Shown here piece by piece: positions 26,201 to 34,546 of a stretch of 64,000 nt of DNA. Under the pieces are notes generated by a model. The model had not been told where the DNA came from. It saw only the letters and a program-made list of their open reading frames with translations, and did no database searches. The stretch is from NCBI GenBank assembly GCA_020633725.1, contig JACKDC010000002.1:62001-126000 (forward strand), given 5' to 3'. The stretch is from Candidatus Latescibacterota bacterium (lineage in GTDB: Bacteria; Krumholzibacteriota; Krumholzibacteriia; JACNKJ01). Position numbers and translations under genes: made by a program. Each line of letters starts with the position of its first letter. The stretch's first letter is position 1.

Positions 26201-26667
26201 GCTACGCGCAGGACGTCCGCGTGGAGTCGCGCCTGGACGCGCGGATCCCCGACGACTACGTCCCCGACCCCGAGCAGAAGATGATCCTCTACCAGCGCAT
26301 GGGCCACGCCGATCGGCTGGAGCAGGTAGACGCCCTGCGCCGCGAGCTGCGGGACCGCTTCGGCGACCTGCCGGGCCCCGTGGAGAACCTCTTCCTGCTG
26401 CTGGAGCTCAAGGTCCTGGCCCAGGGCGCCGGGGTGGCCCGGGTGGAGCTCGGGGACCCCACGCGCGTGGAGATGCAGCCCGGCGCGGGGCTGAACAGGA
26501 CCGCCCTGGGCGACTTGGCCCGGAACTTCGGGCGCGATATACTCTTCAAGGCGGGCGATCCCCTGGTCCTGGAGCTGCGCGGCCGGCCCGGGGAGCGCAT
26601 CACCCAAACCCGAAACCTGTTGAAGTCGATGGAAGGCTGTGCTATTCAATTGACTTCAAATGCCTGA
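23227..26667 (+). CDS. mfd: Transcription-repair coupling factor Mfd
   Basis: 1146 residues, full length. Mfd removes stalled RNA polymerase from damaged DNA and recruits UvrA. The N-terminal UvrB-like part has DLYAPGGTIDAPLRLEFFGD. The RNA polymerase interaction (CarD-like) domain has LKPGDYVVHIQHGVARYQG. The RecG-like motor has Walker A GDVGFGKTE, motif II DEEHRFGV, motif III LTATPIPRTL and motif VI QLHQLRGRVGRS, followed by the C-terminal TRCF domain. The start was set at ATG 23227 because the preceding in-frame region lies upstream of the candidate promoter and has no homology. Encoded just before the chaperone genes, with an almost adjoining start. Confidence 0.97.
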   Translation: MAILDDLPTLHGGAAALREALAAGPQRRVLTGLKGSSLPLLLARLDRELEDDPRPWVLLTSLGAEAEGLAEDLRTFGATGVEHFPELEILPFDRHSADRNLVARRVEVLDALERGEVRFLCTSVRAWLRKVPPPELLAERRFTLRPGLDLDLDGLAARLEALGYRKVGLVTEPGDFAVKGGIVDLYAPGGTIDAPLRLEFFGDTLESLRQFSAESQMSTGAVTEARVLPCSQVLLAEEDRLRAVRELHKLYPSESVLVEDLAASFLEGIPFEGIDRYSAYFVPEVPLARYFPAGLRPVLLDEGAIAERWQHLDDEVTRRHARALENDELPPNADAAYLDRGDLQRLLDAPELLLVEDELAEAMASPRAPVLKFASKSQPAFGSSVKALREDLGQLVAEGYRVTVFCDNKGQADRLAEILSDHERLLHLPVGDLQHGFLLPDEKLAVYTDHEIFDRYKRIRRRQRLYRGAGPVRDRASLKPGDYVVHIQHGVARYQGMKKLDVLGEEREVLHLSYADDQQLYVPVEQIHLVEKYSNQEDGSPRLNRLGEKAWIRTRKKAEKAVREMAADLLQLYARRQASGGFGFGPDTPWQKELEASFLYQDTPDQAQAALETKQDMEQARPMDRLVCGDVGFGKTEVAIRAAFKAVQAGKQVAVLVPTTILAQQHLQTFAERLREYPVRIDMVSRFRTSAQIKETLKRLAAGELDIVVGTHRLLSADVAFKDLGLLVVDEEHRFGVAHKEKLKRARAAVDVLTLTATPIPRTLHMALGGIRDVSLIRTPPLDRLPVHTEIVAFDEETMKEAILREVDRGGQVYFVHNRVETITAMAAFLQELLPDLRIAVGHGQMSEKQLERVMVDFIEGEFDVLVSTMIIESGLDIPRVNTILINRADRFGLAQLHQLRGRVGRSRQRAYCLLMIPRDRGVTDDSRRRLEALVEHDELGAGYKLALRDLEIRGAGNMLGAEQHGHLTAVGFDLYLRLVAEAVRELREGKSYAQDVRVESRLDARIPDDYVPDPEQKMILYQRMGHADRLEQVDALRRELRDRFGDLPGPVENLFLLLELKVLAQGAGVARVELGDPTRVEMQPGAGLNRTALGDLARNFGRDILFKAGDPLVLELRGRPGERITQTRNLLKSMEGCAIQLTSNA
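23784..23797. repeat. GC palindrome, copy 6 (inside mfd)
   Basis: TGCCCCCGGGGGCA, coding for the conserved APGG turn of the Mfd N-terminal domain, so its presence may simply reflect codon choice. Confidence 0.6.
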
Positions 26668-26776
26668 AAGAACGGGGCTTAACGTGGTTCGCGCCGGCGT
26701 CGACCGGCCGCGACGGAGCGTCGGCGGTCCTCCCCGACGGGTCCTGCGCCCCATCCCATCCCGAGTGAGGTGTTCG

Positions 26777-28531
26777 ATGTCCATGGCGAAGCTGAGGTCC
26801 GCCCATGTCCTGACGGCGCTGCTGCTGGGCAGCCTGCTGGCCGGCTGCGGCGGCAAGAACCCCGACGACGTTGTGGCCTCCGTCGACGGCGTGCCCATCA
26901 CCGTGGCCTACTTCGAGGCCAAGTGGGCGAAGCTGGCGTCCAACGACGCCGACTTCAAGCCGACGCCGGCGAACCTGGACTCCATGCGTGGCGCGGTGCT
27001 CGACGTGCTCATCAACAAGGAGCTCATGGTGAACAAGGCCCTCGAGGAGAAGATGGTGGAGGACACCGTCTACCGGGAGGCCTACGACAACCAGCTCGAC
27101 TACCGGCTCATCGAGGCGCTCAAGAACCGCGAAGTCGTGGACAAGATGCCCACCTTCACCGAGGACGACCTGCTGGCCCACTACAAGTACCTGGGCCTGA
27201 CGGTGAAGGCGCGGCACATCGACATGGATCTGCTCGAGGACGCGCAGAAGGTGGTGGCCGACCTCAGGGCCGGGACGATCAGCTTCGCCGACGCGGTGGC
27301 GAAGTACTCCACCAACCAGGACCGGGATCGCGGCGGCGACCTGGGCACGGTGAGCTTCGGCAGCAACATCAAGCCGGTGGAGGACGCGCTCTTCAACATG
27401 GGCGAGGGCGAGATCACCGATCCGATCAAGACGCCCTACGGCTACAGCATCTTCATCGTGGACTCGGTCAAGAACACGCAGCCGCAGGAGTACGCGGCCG
27501 TGCGCGAATCCATCAAGCGCCGGCTGGAGACGCGCGCGCTGCGCGAGAAGGGGGCCGAGCACGCCGAGCGCGCGCTCAAGAAGCACGGCTTCAAGTTCCA
27601 CTGGGACACGGCGGAGAAGGTCCTCGCCAAGATGCCCGACGACATGACGCCCTCCCAGGCCGCGCAGTCGCGCGCGAACACGGAGGAGAAGCCCGTCCTC
27701 AAGTTCTCGCCGGAGGAGCTGAAGATGACCCTCTACGAGCTGGAGGGCAAGGACTACACGCTGCAGGAGTTCTCCGACGAGTACGACCGCCTGCATCCCT
27801 TCGCGCGGCCGCAGAAGGCCAACCGTCTGCAGGGCATCTACAACTACGTGCAGAAGGAAGTGGTGGGGAAGGTCATGCCCGAGGAGGCGCGCACCCAGGG
27901 CCTGGACAAGGATCCCGAGGTGATCGTGGCCATGAAGGAGTTCGAGGAGCAGGCCTGCATCGGCGCGGTGCGTCGCGTCTTCGTGGAGCGCAACCTGCAC
28001 ATCACCGAGGCGGACGAGCGCGCCTTCTACGAGAAGAACCCGCTCTACTACACGATCAAGCCGCAGGTGCGCTGCAAGCAGATCATCAACAGCGAGGAAG
28101 CCAAGATCCAGGACGCCTGGAAGCGCCTGCAGGCGGGCGACAGCTTCGACGACGTGGGCCGCGACGTGTCGATCGTCTTCGACCGGCAGTGGGTCACCGA
28201 CTGGTTCACGCCGGACTCGATCGCCAATCCCGAGAACGAGGCCATCCGCCTCATCGCGCGCCTGCAGGAGCCCGGCGAGATGACCGAGCCCTTCTACTAC
28301 CAGGGCTACTGGGGCATCATGCAGCTCTTCGAGACCCGCCCCGCGCACCTCATGGAGTTCGAGGAGGCGAAGAGCCGCGTGGAGAAGGATGTCCACGAGT
28401 CCATGGCCAACGCCATGCTCGACTCCCTGCTGGGCGAGTGGCGCAAGGATGCCGACGTGGAGATCGACCAGAAGGTGCTCGGCAAGACCGAGATGGGCGA
28501 GGCGCCCAACCCCGACCATGGCCGCTTCTAG
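26777..28531 (+). CDS. Lipoprotein with PpiC-type peptidyl-prolyl isomerase domains
   Basis: 584 residues from ATG 26777 (GTGAGG upstream). An earlier in-frame ATG at 26660 overlaps mfd and would bury the signal sequence. Lipobox LLAGC makes this a lipoprotein. A SurA-N-like helical part is followed by a parvulin domain (about 150-235: VKARHIDMD, GGDLGTVSFGSN, TPYGYSIFIVDS). A second, more diverged parvulin-like unit (about 430-525: KPQVRCKQIINSEEA, GYWGIMQLFE) lies near the C-terminus. It probably chaperones outer-membrane proteins in the periplasm. It is the first of three isomerase genes in a row. Confidence 0.87.
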   Translation: MSMAKLRSAHVLTALLLGSLLAGCGGKNPDDVVASVDGVPITVAYFEAKWAKLASNDADFKPTPANLDSMRGAVLDVLINKELMVNKALEEKMVEDTVYREAYDNQLDYRLIEALKNREVVDKMPTFTEDDLLAHYKYLGLTVKARHIDMDLLEDAQKVVADLRAGTISFADAVAKYSTNQDRDRGGDLGTVSFGSNIKPVEDALFNMGEGEITDPIKTPYGYSIFIVDSVKNTQPQEYAAVRESIKRRLETRALREKGAEHAERALKKHGFKFHWDTAEKVLAKMPDDMTPSQAAQSRANTEEKPVLKFSPEELKMTLYELEGKDYTLQEFSDEYDRLHPFARPQKANRLQGIYNYVQKEVVGKVMPEEARTQGLDKDPEVIVAMKEFEEQACIGAVRRVFVERNLHITEADERAFYEKNPLYYTIKPQVRCKQIINSEEAKIQDAWKRLQAGDSFDDVGRDVSIVFDRQWVTDWFTPDSIANPENEAIRLIARLQEPGEMTEPFYYQGYWGIMQLFETRPAHLMEFEEAKSRVEKDVHESMANAMLDSLLGEWRKDADVEIDQKVLGKTEMGEAPNPDHGRF

Positions 28532-29453
28532 CCGGGGAGGGGCGGCTCTCGGCGCGGCGGTCGCCGTCCTGCTCGGGGGCCTGCTGTTCGTGGGCGGCTG
28601 CCGCGAGGAGGCCGGCTCGCCCGGTCTGTCGAGCCGCGGCGACGACGGCGCGCGCGCTCCCGAGCGCCTGGACTACCTGGTCCGGGTGGGGGACACGGCG
28701 CTGTCCGAGGAGCGCTTCGTGGAGGGCATCCCCGAGGAGTTCCGGGGCCTCCTCACGCTGGAGGAGAAGCGCGGCTACCTGGATCGCTGGGTGGACACGG
28801 AGCTGCTCTACGAGGCGGCCAAGGACCGCGGCGTCCTCGACGACCCCGACCTCCAGCAGCGCCTGGAGCAGCAGCGGCGCGAGTACGTCGCCAACTATCT
28901 GCTGCAGAAGGTGCTGAACGAGCGCGTGGCGATCACCGAGGGCGAGATCGCGGACTACTACGCCGAGCACCTGGACGAGTACTCGTCCGAGTACCGCTAT
29001 CGCGAGATCGTGGTGCGCAGCCAGCAGGAGGCGGAGGACCTCCACGAGCGTCTCGCCAGCAACGCCATCTCCTTCACGCGGGCGGCCGAGCGCCACTCGC
29101 TCGCCAGCTCCGCGCGGATGGGCGGCGACATGGGCTGGCTCGCCAAGGGCGGCATGCCGCCCGAGGTGGAGGAGCGCATCGTGAACATGAAGCCGCAGGA
29201 GATCTCGAAGCCCTTCGAGACCGCCTGGGGCTGGACGCTGATCCAGTTCCGCGAGCGCCGCGAGAGCGACCGCGCCCTGGATCTGCAGGACGTCCGCGAC
29301 GAGATCCTGCGCTACCTCACCATGCAGCGCCGCCGGCAGGTCTACGCCGAGTTCCTCGACGAGGTGCAGCAGAGCTACCCCGTGCGCTATCACCCCGATC
29401 TGGAGCAGCGTCTGCGCAGCGACGAGTTCGTGCCCGCGGGCAGCCTGCGCTAG
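28518..29453 (+). CDS. PpiC-type peptidyl-prolyl isomerase lipoprotein
   Basis: 311 residues. ATG at 28518 overlaps the end of the previous gene by 14 bp. Lipobox in LLFVGGC (about residue 28). A helical N-terminal half (LTLEEKRGYLDRWVDTELLYEAA) is followed by one parvulin domain (about 150-245: EYRYREIVVRS, GGDMGWLAKGGMP, TAWGWTLIQF). The architecture is like PrsA/PpiC periplasmic foldases. Likely co-transcribed with the neighbouring isomerases; 25 nt separate it from surA. Confidence 0.87.
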   Translation: MAASSRGGAALGAAVAVLLGGLLFVGGCREEAGSPGLSSRGDDGARAPERLDYLVRVGDTALSEERFVEGIPEEFRGLLTLEEKRGYLDRWVDTELLYEAAKDRGVLDDPDLQQRLEQQRREYVANYLLQKVLNERVAITEGEIADYYAEHLDEYSSEYRYREIVVRSQQEAEDLHERLASNAISFTRAAERHSLASSARMGGDMGWLAKGGMPPEVEERIVNMKPQEISKPFETAWGWTLIQFRERRESDRALDLQDVRDEILRYLTMQRRRQVYAEFLDEVQQSYPVRYHPDLEQRLRSDEFVPAGSLR

Positions 29454-29478
29454 CGTGGCCCGCGCCGAAGGAGAGTCC

Positions 29479-30852
29479 ATGTCATCGCGCCGTGCCGTCC
29501 TGTCCGTCCTTCTCGGCCTGATCGCGCTGCCGGGGGCCGGCGCGCGCGCGGCCGACGCTCCCGCCGACAGCAGCGGCCAGACCCTGCCCGTGCTCGAGCA
29601 GGTGGTGGCCACCGTGGACGACGAGGTGGTGCTCCTCGGCGAGATCGTGGCGGACGTTCAGTACCACGCCCTGCAGCAGGGCGCCATGCCGAGCCCCGCG
29701 GAGCAGCGCGAGCTGCTGCAGGAGGCCCGCGATCGCCGCATCGAGGAGAAGCTGCTCGTGGCCAAGGCGAAGCGCGATCAGATCCAGATCGGCGACGAGG
29801 ACCTGAACATGGCCCTCGACGGGCACATCGACCAGCTGCGGAAACAGGCCGGCGGTGACGCGGGCTTCGCGCGGGAACTGGACCGCGAGGGCATCACCGA
29901 GCGGGAGCTGCGGCGCAACCTGCGCGAGCCCATGCGCGAGCAGCTGCTGGCGCAGCGCGTGGTGGAGCGTCTGAGCCTCGACACCCAGGTCGGCGACGAG
30001 GAGTTGCGCGGCTTCTACGAGCAGAACAAGAACAACCCGGAGATCATCCCGCTGCGTCCCAAGGCCGCGCAGCTTTCGCACATCGTCGTGATTCCCCAGG
30101 CCAGCCCCGAGCGCGAGCGCGAGCTGCGCGACAAGCTCGCCGAGATCCACCGGCGCCTCGACGCCGGCGAGGACTTCGGGGACGTCGCCAAGGCGCTCAG
30201 CCAGGGCCCGGCCGCGGCGCGCGGCGGCGATCTCGGCTGGTGGGACCTCAAGGACATCGCCCTGCCGGAGCTGGCCCTCGCCGTGGCGAACCTGCCCCCG
30301 GGCGCGGTGACCGACGACGTCCAGAGCGAGCAGGGCTACCACGTCCTCAAGATGGAAGAGCGCGACGGCCAGCGTGTCCACTTCCGGCAGATCTTCGTGC
30401 CGCTGCCCATCTCCGACGGCGAGCGCCAGGCCGCGCGGGATCGCGCGCGGGAGGCGTGGCAGCGCCTGCAGGCGGGCGAGGACTGGGACAAGGTCGTGGC
30501 GGAGTACAGCGACGACACGCCCACCAAGGACAAGGGCGGCCTGCTGCCGCCCATCCCCGAGGAGCAGCTGGACGACCGCTACCTCAGCATCGTCGAGGCC
30601 CTCGAGCCCGGCGAGTACTCGGGCGTGTTCCTGGGCAAGCACGGCTATCAGATCCTGCGGCTGGAATCGCGGGACGCGTCGCGCGCCTTCGCCTTCGACG
30701 AGGTCGCCGACCAGCTGCGCACCCAGCTCATCGCGCGCAAGCGCAACCAGGCCATCCAGAACTACCTGGGCCAGCTCGAGCAGGAGCTGCTGGTCACGCG
30801 GGTCCCGCTGCCTCCGCTGGAGCAGATCGCGGGACTCAGCCCCGGCGGTTGA
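29479..30852 (+). CDS. surA: SurA-like periplasmic chaperone, two parvulin domains
   Basis: 457 residues, the size of SurA. Signal peptide (VLSVLLGLIALPGAGARA), a SurA N domain (VVATVDDEVVLLGEIVADVQ, LRRNLREPMREQLLAQRV), and two parvulin domains at about 196-295 (AQLSHIVVIP, GGDLGWW) and 300-400 (VHFRQIFVPLP, DKGGLLPPIP, HGYQILRLE). It assists folding of outer-membrane beta-barrels, several of which are encoded in this window. GAAGGAGAG precedes the ATG; the in-frame ATG-equivalent at 29455 lacks such a site. Confidence 0.9.
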   Translation: MSSRRAVLSVLLGLIALPGAGARAADAPADSSGQTLPVLEQVVATVDDEVVLLGEIVADVQYHALQQGAMPSPAEQRELLQEARDRRIEEKLLVAKAKRDQIQIGDEDLNMALDGHIDQLRKQAGGDAGFARELDREGITERELRRNLREPMREQLLAQRVVERLSLDTQVGDEELRGFYEQNKNNPEIIPLRPKAAQLSHIVVIPQASPERERELRDKLAEIHRRLDAGEDFGDVAKALSQGPAAARGGDLGWWDLKDIALPELALAVANLPPGAVTDDVQSEQGYHVLKMEERDGQRVHFRQIFVPLPISDGERQAARDRAREAWQRLQAGEDWDKVVAEYSDDTPTKDKGGLLPPIPEEQLDDRYLSIVEALEPGEYSGVFLGKHGYQILRLESRDASRAFAFDEVADQLRTQLIARKRNQAIQNYLGQLEQELLVTRVPLPPLEQIAGLSPGG

Positions 30853-31127
30853 GTCCGTTGCGGCTGGACGTGTGGCTGAGCAAGGTCTGTCTCGTCAGGA
30901 GCCGCAGCCAGGCGAAGGCCGGCTGCCACAGCGGCAAGATCCTGCTGGGTGACGCGCCCGTCAAGGAGAGCCACGAGCTGCGGCCCGGCGAAGAGCTCAC
31001 CCTGATCTTTCCCCAGCGCGAGCTCAGGCTGCGCGTGCTGGACATCCCCGCGGGCAACGTGGCCAGGCGCGACGCGCCGAGCTACTACGCGCTGCTCGGC
31101 GAGCGCACGCTGCCCCGCGAGTTCTAG
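30849..31127 (+). CDS. S4-domain RNA-binding protein (HslR-like)
   Basis: 92 residues. The start is TTG at 30849 (TTGA overlap with the surA stop) or TTG at 30858, giving MRLDVWL, the more typical opening of the family. RLDVWLSKVCLVRSRSQAKAGC and GEELTLIFPQRELRLRVL form the S4 fold. E. coli HslR binds stalled 50S subunits carrying peptidyl-tRNA, and members of this family often sit near chaperones. It ends just before a bidirectional hairpin. Confidence 0.82.
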   Translation: MSPLRLDVWLSKVCLVRSRSQAKAGCHSGKILLGDAPVKESHELRPGEELTLIFPQRELRLRVLDIPAGNVARRDAPSYYALLGERTLPREF

Positions 31128-31155
31128 TCGACGCGATCTCCGCCTGCGCAAGAAC

Positions 31156-31182
31156 GCCGGGACTCCGCGAAGGAGCCCCGGC
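31156..31182. terminator. Hairpin between convergent genes
   Basis: GCCGGG-A-CTCC, loop GCGAA, GGAG-C-CCCGGC: 10 paired bases with one A-C mismatch. It lies between the plus-strand S4 gene and the minus-strand antiporter gene, so it can serve both. T-tracts are weak on either side. Confidence 0.6.
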
Positions 31183-31186
31183 GCAT

Positions 31187-33193
31187 TCATCGGGTCGGCC
31201 GCAGCCGTCGCGCTAGGTGCTGTCGGCGTAGTTGAGGCGACGGCTCTCCACCCCCACGGGCTTGCGCTCGCTCGACGGGGAGGACTGGCCGCGACTCTGC
31301 GACTCGGAACCGCCTCCGCCGCCGCGCTCGCCGCCGCCGCCACCACCACTGCCGCCGCCGCCCCCGCGACGTCGACGCGGACGCCGCCGCCGACGGCGCG
31401 CGGCATCGCCTTCGCCCTCGGCGCGCGGACCGTCGCCGCGGCTGTCGCGCCGCGGCGCCGGCGCCCTGGCGTCCGCTCTGGGCGGCGCGTTCGCCGCCGC
31501 CGGACTGCCCGCGACCCCCGCGTCCGGAGCCGCCGCGCCGGCGACGCCGGCCCTGGTCCCGGTCCTCGTCCTCGCGTCCTTCATCGCGGGCGCGCTGACG
31601 GTAGTACTCCTTGCGACGCTCGCGGCGCTCGTTGGCGATGCGCCGCATCTCCTCGTCCGAGGCGCCCTCGTAGCCGCCGCGCGCGCGGCCGAGCGACCAC
31701 TTGAGCGCGGGCGGCGTGATCAGCGTGGTCACGATGACCATGATCACCACCGCGCCGTAGGTGGCGTCGTCGATGATCCGCTCACCGGCCACGGCCAGGC
31801 CGGTGCCGATGCTCGCGAAGATGAGGCCCACCTCACCGCGCGGGATCATGCCGAAGCCCACGGAGAGCCGGTCGAGGCCCTTCTCCATCACGCCGAACGA
31901 GCAGACCTGCTTGCCGAGGATGGCCGCCACGGTGAGGCCGGCCGCCAGGAGCAGGATCTCCGTCTGGCCGAAGTAGATCAGCTTCACCTTGTAGCCCATG
32001 TGGACGAAGAAGATCGGCACCAGGAAGCCGGCCAGCGGATGCAGCAGCTCCTCGAGCGTGTGCTTCTCGCGCTCCTTGAGCTCGCCGTAGTGGACCTCGT
32101 CCAGGATCAGGCCGGCCGCGAAGGCGCCGACGATCGTCGCGAGGCCGATCTTGTTGGCCAGGTAGCTAAGCGAGAAGAGGATCACCAGGGCCGTGGTCAG
32201 CAGCAGGTGCTGGCCGCGCAGCTTGCTGGCGAGCTTGAAGATGCGCGGCGAAGCCCACTGGCCCACCACGACCGCGCCCACGAGGAAGAGCAGCGCCTTG
32301 CCCACGATCCAGGCCACGGCGCCGATGGAGACGCCGCCCTCGTTGCCCGCGCCCGCCGCCATGATGATGCCGGAGACCACCGCGAGGATGACCAGGCCCA
32401 TCACGTCGTCGATCACGGCCGCGCCGAGGATGATCTTGCTCTCGCGCAGCGTGATCTTCCCGAGATCCTTGAGCACCCGGGCGGTGATGCCCACGCTCGT
32501 CGCGCAGAGGGTCGCGCCCAGGAACACATGCACGTAGGTCGAGTGCTCGGGCAGGAGCCAGACGCCCACGCCCCAGCCGAGGAAGAACGGAGCGATGACG
32601 CCGAAGGTGGCCACCAGCAGGGAGCTCACCCCGACGCTCATCATCTCCTTGATGTTGCTCTCCAGTCCCACCTCGAAGAGCAGCAGGATCACGCCGATCT
32701 CGCCGAGGATCTCGATCATGTCCTCGGCCGGCACCATCCCGAAGACGGTGGTGTTGAAGAGTTGCTGCACGCCCGTGAATCCCACCAGGGCGAGATTCCC
32801 GAGCAGCACGCCGAAGACCAGCTCGCCGAGCACGCCCGGCTGGCCGAACTTCTCCATGAGCGCGCCGCCGAGCTTGGCGGCGAGGATGATCAACAGGAGC
32901 AGCGCGAGGACGGGGACCACGGGGTTGTCGTGGCCGCCTCCTTCCTCGCCGTGGGCATCGCTGCCCGGGGCGCCGTGTCCGGCGGCGGCGTCGCCCGAGG
33001 CCCCATGCGAAGGGCCTGCCAGGGCGTCACCACCGACTTCCGCGGACGGCGCTGGGGCCGCAACCGCTTCCTGCGCAAAAGCTTGCGCAGCAAGGGCGGC
33101 CCGTGGCTGGATCGCGTCCAGCGCACACATTCCGGCCACGGCGAGCGCGACGAGAAGCATCAGCGCTGCGCCGGCAGGGCGGAAAGTCCGCAT
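31187..33193 (-). CDS. Cation/proton antiporter (CPA2, KefB/NapA type)
   Basis: 668 residues in this frame. The N-terminus has a signal-like helix and a His/Gly-rich segment (SHGASGDAAAGHG). About twelve membrane helices follow (about 90-500) with family motifs FGQPGVLGELVFGVLLGN, GVILLLFEVGLESN and the paired acidic site AAVIDDVMGL. It exchanges K+ or Na+ for protons at the inner membrane. The cytoplasmic tail is Arg/Gly-rich, and its frame is uncertain: a second open frame (31584 to 31213) ends in a more natural sequence (GGGGGSESQSRGQSSPSSER). AAGGAGA precedes the ATG. Confidence 0.85.
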   Translation of the reverse strand: MRTFRPAGAALMLLVALAVAGMCALDAIQPRAALAAQAFAQEAVAAPAPSAEVGGDALAGPSHGASGDAAAGHGAPGSDAHGEEGGGHDNPVVPVLALLLLIILAAKLGGALMEKFGQPGVLGELVFGVLLGNLALVGFTGVQQLFNTTVFGMVPAEDMIEILGEIGVILLLFEVGLESNIKEMMSVGVSSLLVATFGVIAPFFLGWGVGVWLLPEHSTYVHVFLGATLCATSVGITARVLKDLGKITLRESKIILGAAVIDDVMGLVILAVVSGIIMAAGAGNEGGVSIGAVAWIVGKALLFLVGAVVVGQWASPRIFKLASKLRGQHLLLTTALVILFSLSYLANKIGLATIVGAFAAGLILDEVHYGELKEREKHTLEELLHPLAGFLVPIFFVHMGYKVKLIYFGQTEILLLAAGLTVAAILGKQVCSFGVMEKGLDRLSVGFGMIPRGEVGLIFASIGTGLAVAGERIIDDATYGAVVIMVIVTTLITPPALKWSLGRARGGYEGASDEEMRRIANERRERRKEYYRQRARDEGREDEDRDQGRRRRRGGSGRGGRGQSGGGERAAQSGRQGAGAAARQPRRRSARRGRRRCRAPSAAASASTSRGRRRQWWWRRRRARRRRRFRVAESRPVLPVERAQARGGGEPSPQLRRQHLARRLRPTR

Positions 33194-33286
33194 GCCGTCT
33201 CCTTTTCAGGACTCGAGACTGGGCCGGGCCCGATGGCCTAATCCGTTTAGTGGTTTTGAATTACACTTGACCGGGCCTCGGGGCAC

Positions 33287-33315
33287 AGCGTAAGCGGGGC
33301 TCAGGATGTCGTCAA
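33287..33315 (-). promoter_or_regulatory. Promoter of the antiporter gene
   Basis: On the minus strand, TTGACG (33315-33310), 17 bp, TACGCT (33292-33287), about 93 nt before the ATG at 33193. The spacer 33194-33414 also has TTGACC at 33269 on the plus strand, but without a convincing -10 box for the DUF4097 gene. Confidence 0.6.
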
Positions 33316-33414
33316 GCAGTGTCCTCGGCCTGGAACATGAAACCGGGCCCGCCGGACACCGTACAGTTTCCGTGCCTACGCGACACATTCCAGATCTGAA
33401 ATAGGAGTGGTCCC

Positions 33415-34506
33415 ATGAAAAGCGCCCTCGTCCTCATCGCCGCCACCCTCTGCCTGCCCGCCGCCACCGCCTGGGCCGGCGCAGATTACAGCAAGGACAT
33501 CGTTCGCAAGTTCGAGCCGCGCAGCGTCGAACAGCTGGAGCTGCAAAATCTGGCCGGGCGGCTGCTCGTCGAGGAGGCGAGCGGGGACGAACTCGAACTC
33601 CGCGCCACGGTCCACGCCGACGCCTACGACAAGATGGACGCGCGCGACGTGGCCCAGCTCCTCGAACTGAAGATCGAGCGCGACGGCGGCGCGATCGCGG
33701 TGATGGCCGTCTACCCGGTGGACCGCTACTCCCGCCTCCGCTACGGCGCCGCCGAGGGCGGCTTCTTCTCCGGCAGCACCCAGACGCGCGTGGACGGCCG
33801 CAAGGTGCGCATCAGCATGGGCCGCAAGGGCGACGGCCTGCCGCTCTGGGTCGACTTCCACCTGCGCGTCCCCAAGGGCGTGGACTGCTCGCTGCGCAAC
33901 CTCGTGGGCGACGTCAAGCTCGAGGGCCTGCACGGCGACGTGAAGCTGGACTGCGCCAGCGCCGAGGTGGACGTGGACCGCCACGACGGCCGCCTGCTGG
34001 TGGACAGCGGCAGCGGCGACATCCGCGTGGTGGACATGCGCGGCGCGCTGACCCTGGACACGGGCAGCGGCGACATCAAGGTGGAGAACCTCGAGGGCGA
34101 CTTCAGCGGCGACACGGGCAGCGGCGACATCCTCCTGCGCCAGGCCCGCGGCGAGGCCTTCCACGCCGACACGGGCAGCGGCGACGTGATTCTCAAGGAC
34201 GCCGCCTATCCGCAGATGGGCATCGACACGGGCAGCGGCGACGTGGAGGTCGCCTCGCTGCTGGCCGAGCTTCGCCGCTGGCAGGTGGACACGGGCAGCG
34301 GCGACGTGGTCTTCAGCCTGCCCGCGCTGGGCGCTTCCTTCCGCCTCGAGGTGGACACCAGCAACGGCGACGTGCAATGCGCCTTCGACAGCCGCGACGT
34401 GCAGCTGCACCGCGGCAAGATCCGCAGCCTCACGGTGGGCACGGGTGAGGGGCTGATCATCGTGGACACGGGCAGCGGCGACATCTCGCTGCTCCAGCGA
34501 AAGTAG
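33415..34506 (+). CDS. Exported DUF4097-family beta-solenoid protein
   Basis: 363 residues. Signal peptide (LVLIAATLCLPAATAWA), then a region resembling the start of DUF4097 proteins (VEQLELQNLAGRLLVEEASGDELEL). The second half has eight short strands of the form DTGSGDI/V (about residues 200-360), a right-handed beta-solenoid pattern. One copy reads DTSNGDV. The function is unknown in the family; members often sit with anti-sigma or PspC genes, which is not the case here. ATAGGAGTGG precedes the ATG. A strong terminator follows, so this is probably a single-gene unit. Confidence 0.82.
   Translation: MKSALVLIAATLCLPAATAWAGADYSKDIVRKFEPRSVEQLELQNLAGRLLVEEASGDELELRATVHADAYDKMDARDVAQLLELKIERDGGAIAVMAVYPVDRYSRLRYGAAEGGFFSGSTQTRVDGRKVRISMGRKGDGLPLWVDFHLRVPKGVDCSLRNLVGDVKLEGLHGDVKLDCASAEVDVDRHDGRLLVDSGSGDIRVVDMRGALTLDTGSGDIKVENLEGDFSGDTGSGDILLRQARGEAFHADTGSGDVILKDAAYPQMGIDTGSGDVEVASLLAELRRWQVDTGSGDVVFSLPALGASFRLEVDTSNGDVQCAFDSRDVQLHRGKIRSLTVGTGEGLIIVDTGSGDISLLQRK
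34057..34482 (+). repeat. Six identical 18-bp coding repeats in the DUF4097 gene
   Basis: GACACGGGCAGCGGCGAC occurs at 34057, 34111, 34168, 34225, 34288 and 34465. Spacings of the first five are 54, 57, 57 and 63 bp, all multiples of three, encoding DTGSGD. The exact identity at DNA level suggests recent duplication or gene conversion. Confidence 0.85.
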
Positions 34507-34546
34507 AGAGAGGGTCCGGGATCCGGCTGGTCCGGAGACTTCCCGC

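Noticed and set aside
26660..26776. Upstream in-frame ATG as start of the first PpiC lipoprotein
   Set aside because: It overlaps mfd and would place about 39 basic/Pro-rich residues before the lipoprotein signal; the ATG at 26777 gives a standard signal peptide.
34057..34482. 18-bp direct repeats as CRISPR or replication iterons
   Set aside because: They are in frame, encode DTGSGD, and the spacings are multiples of three within one gene. No cas genes or DnaA boxes are nearby.
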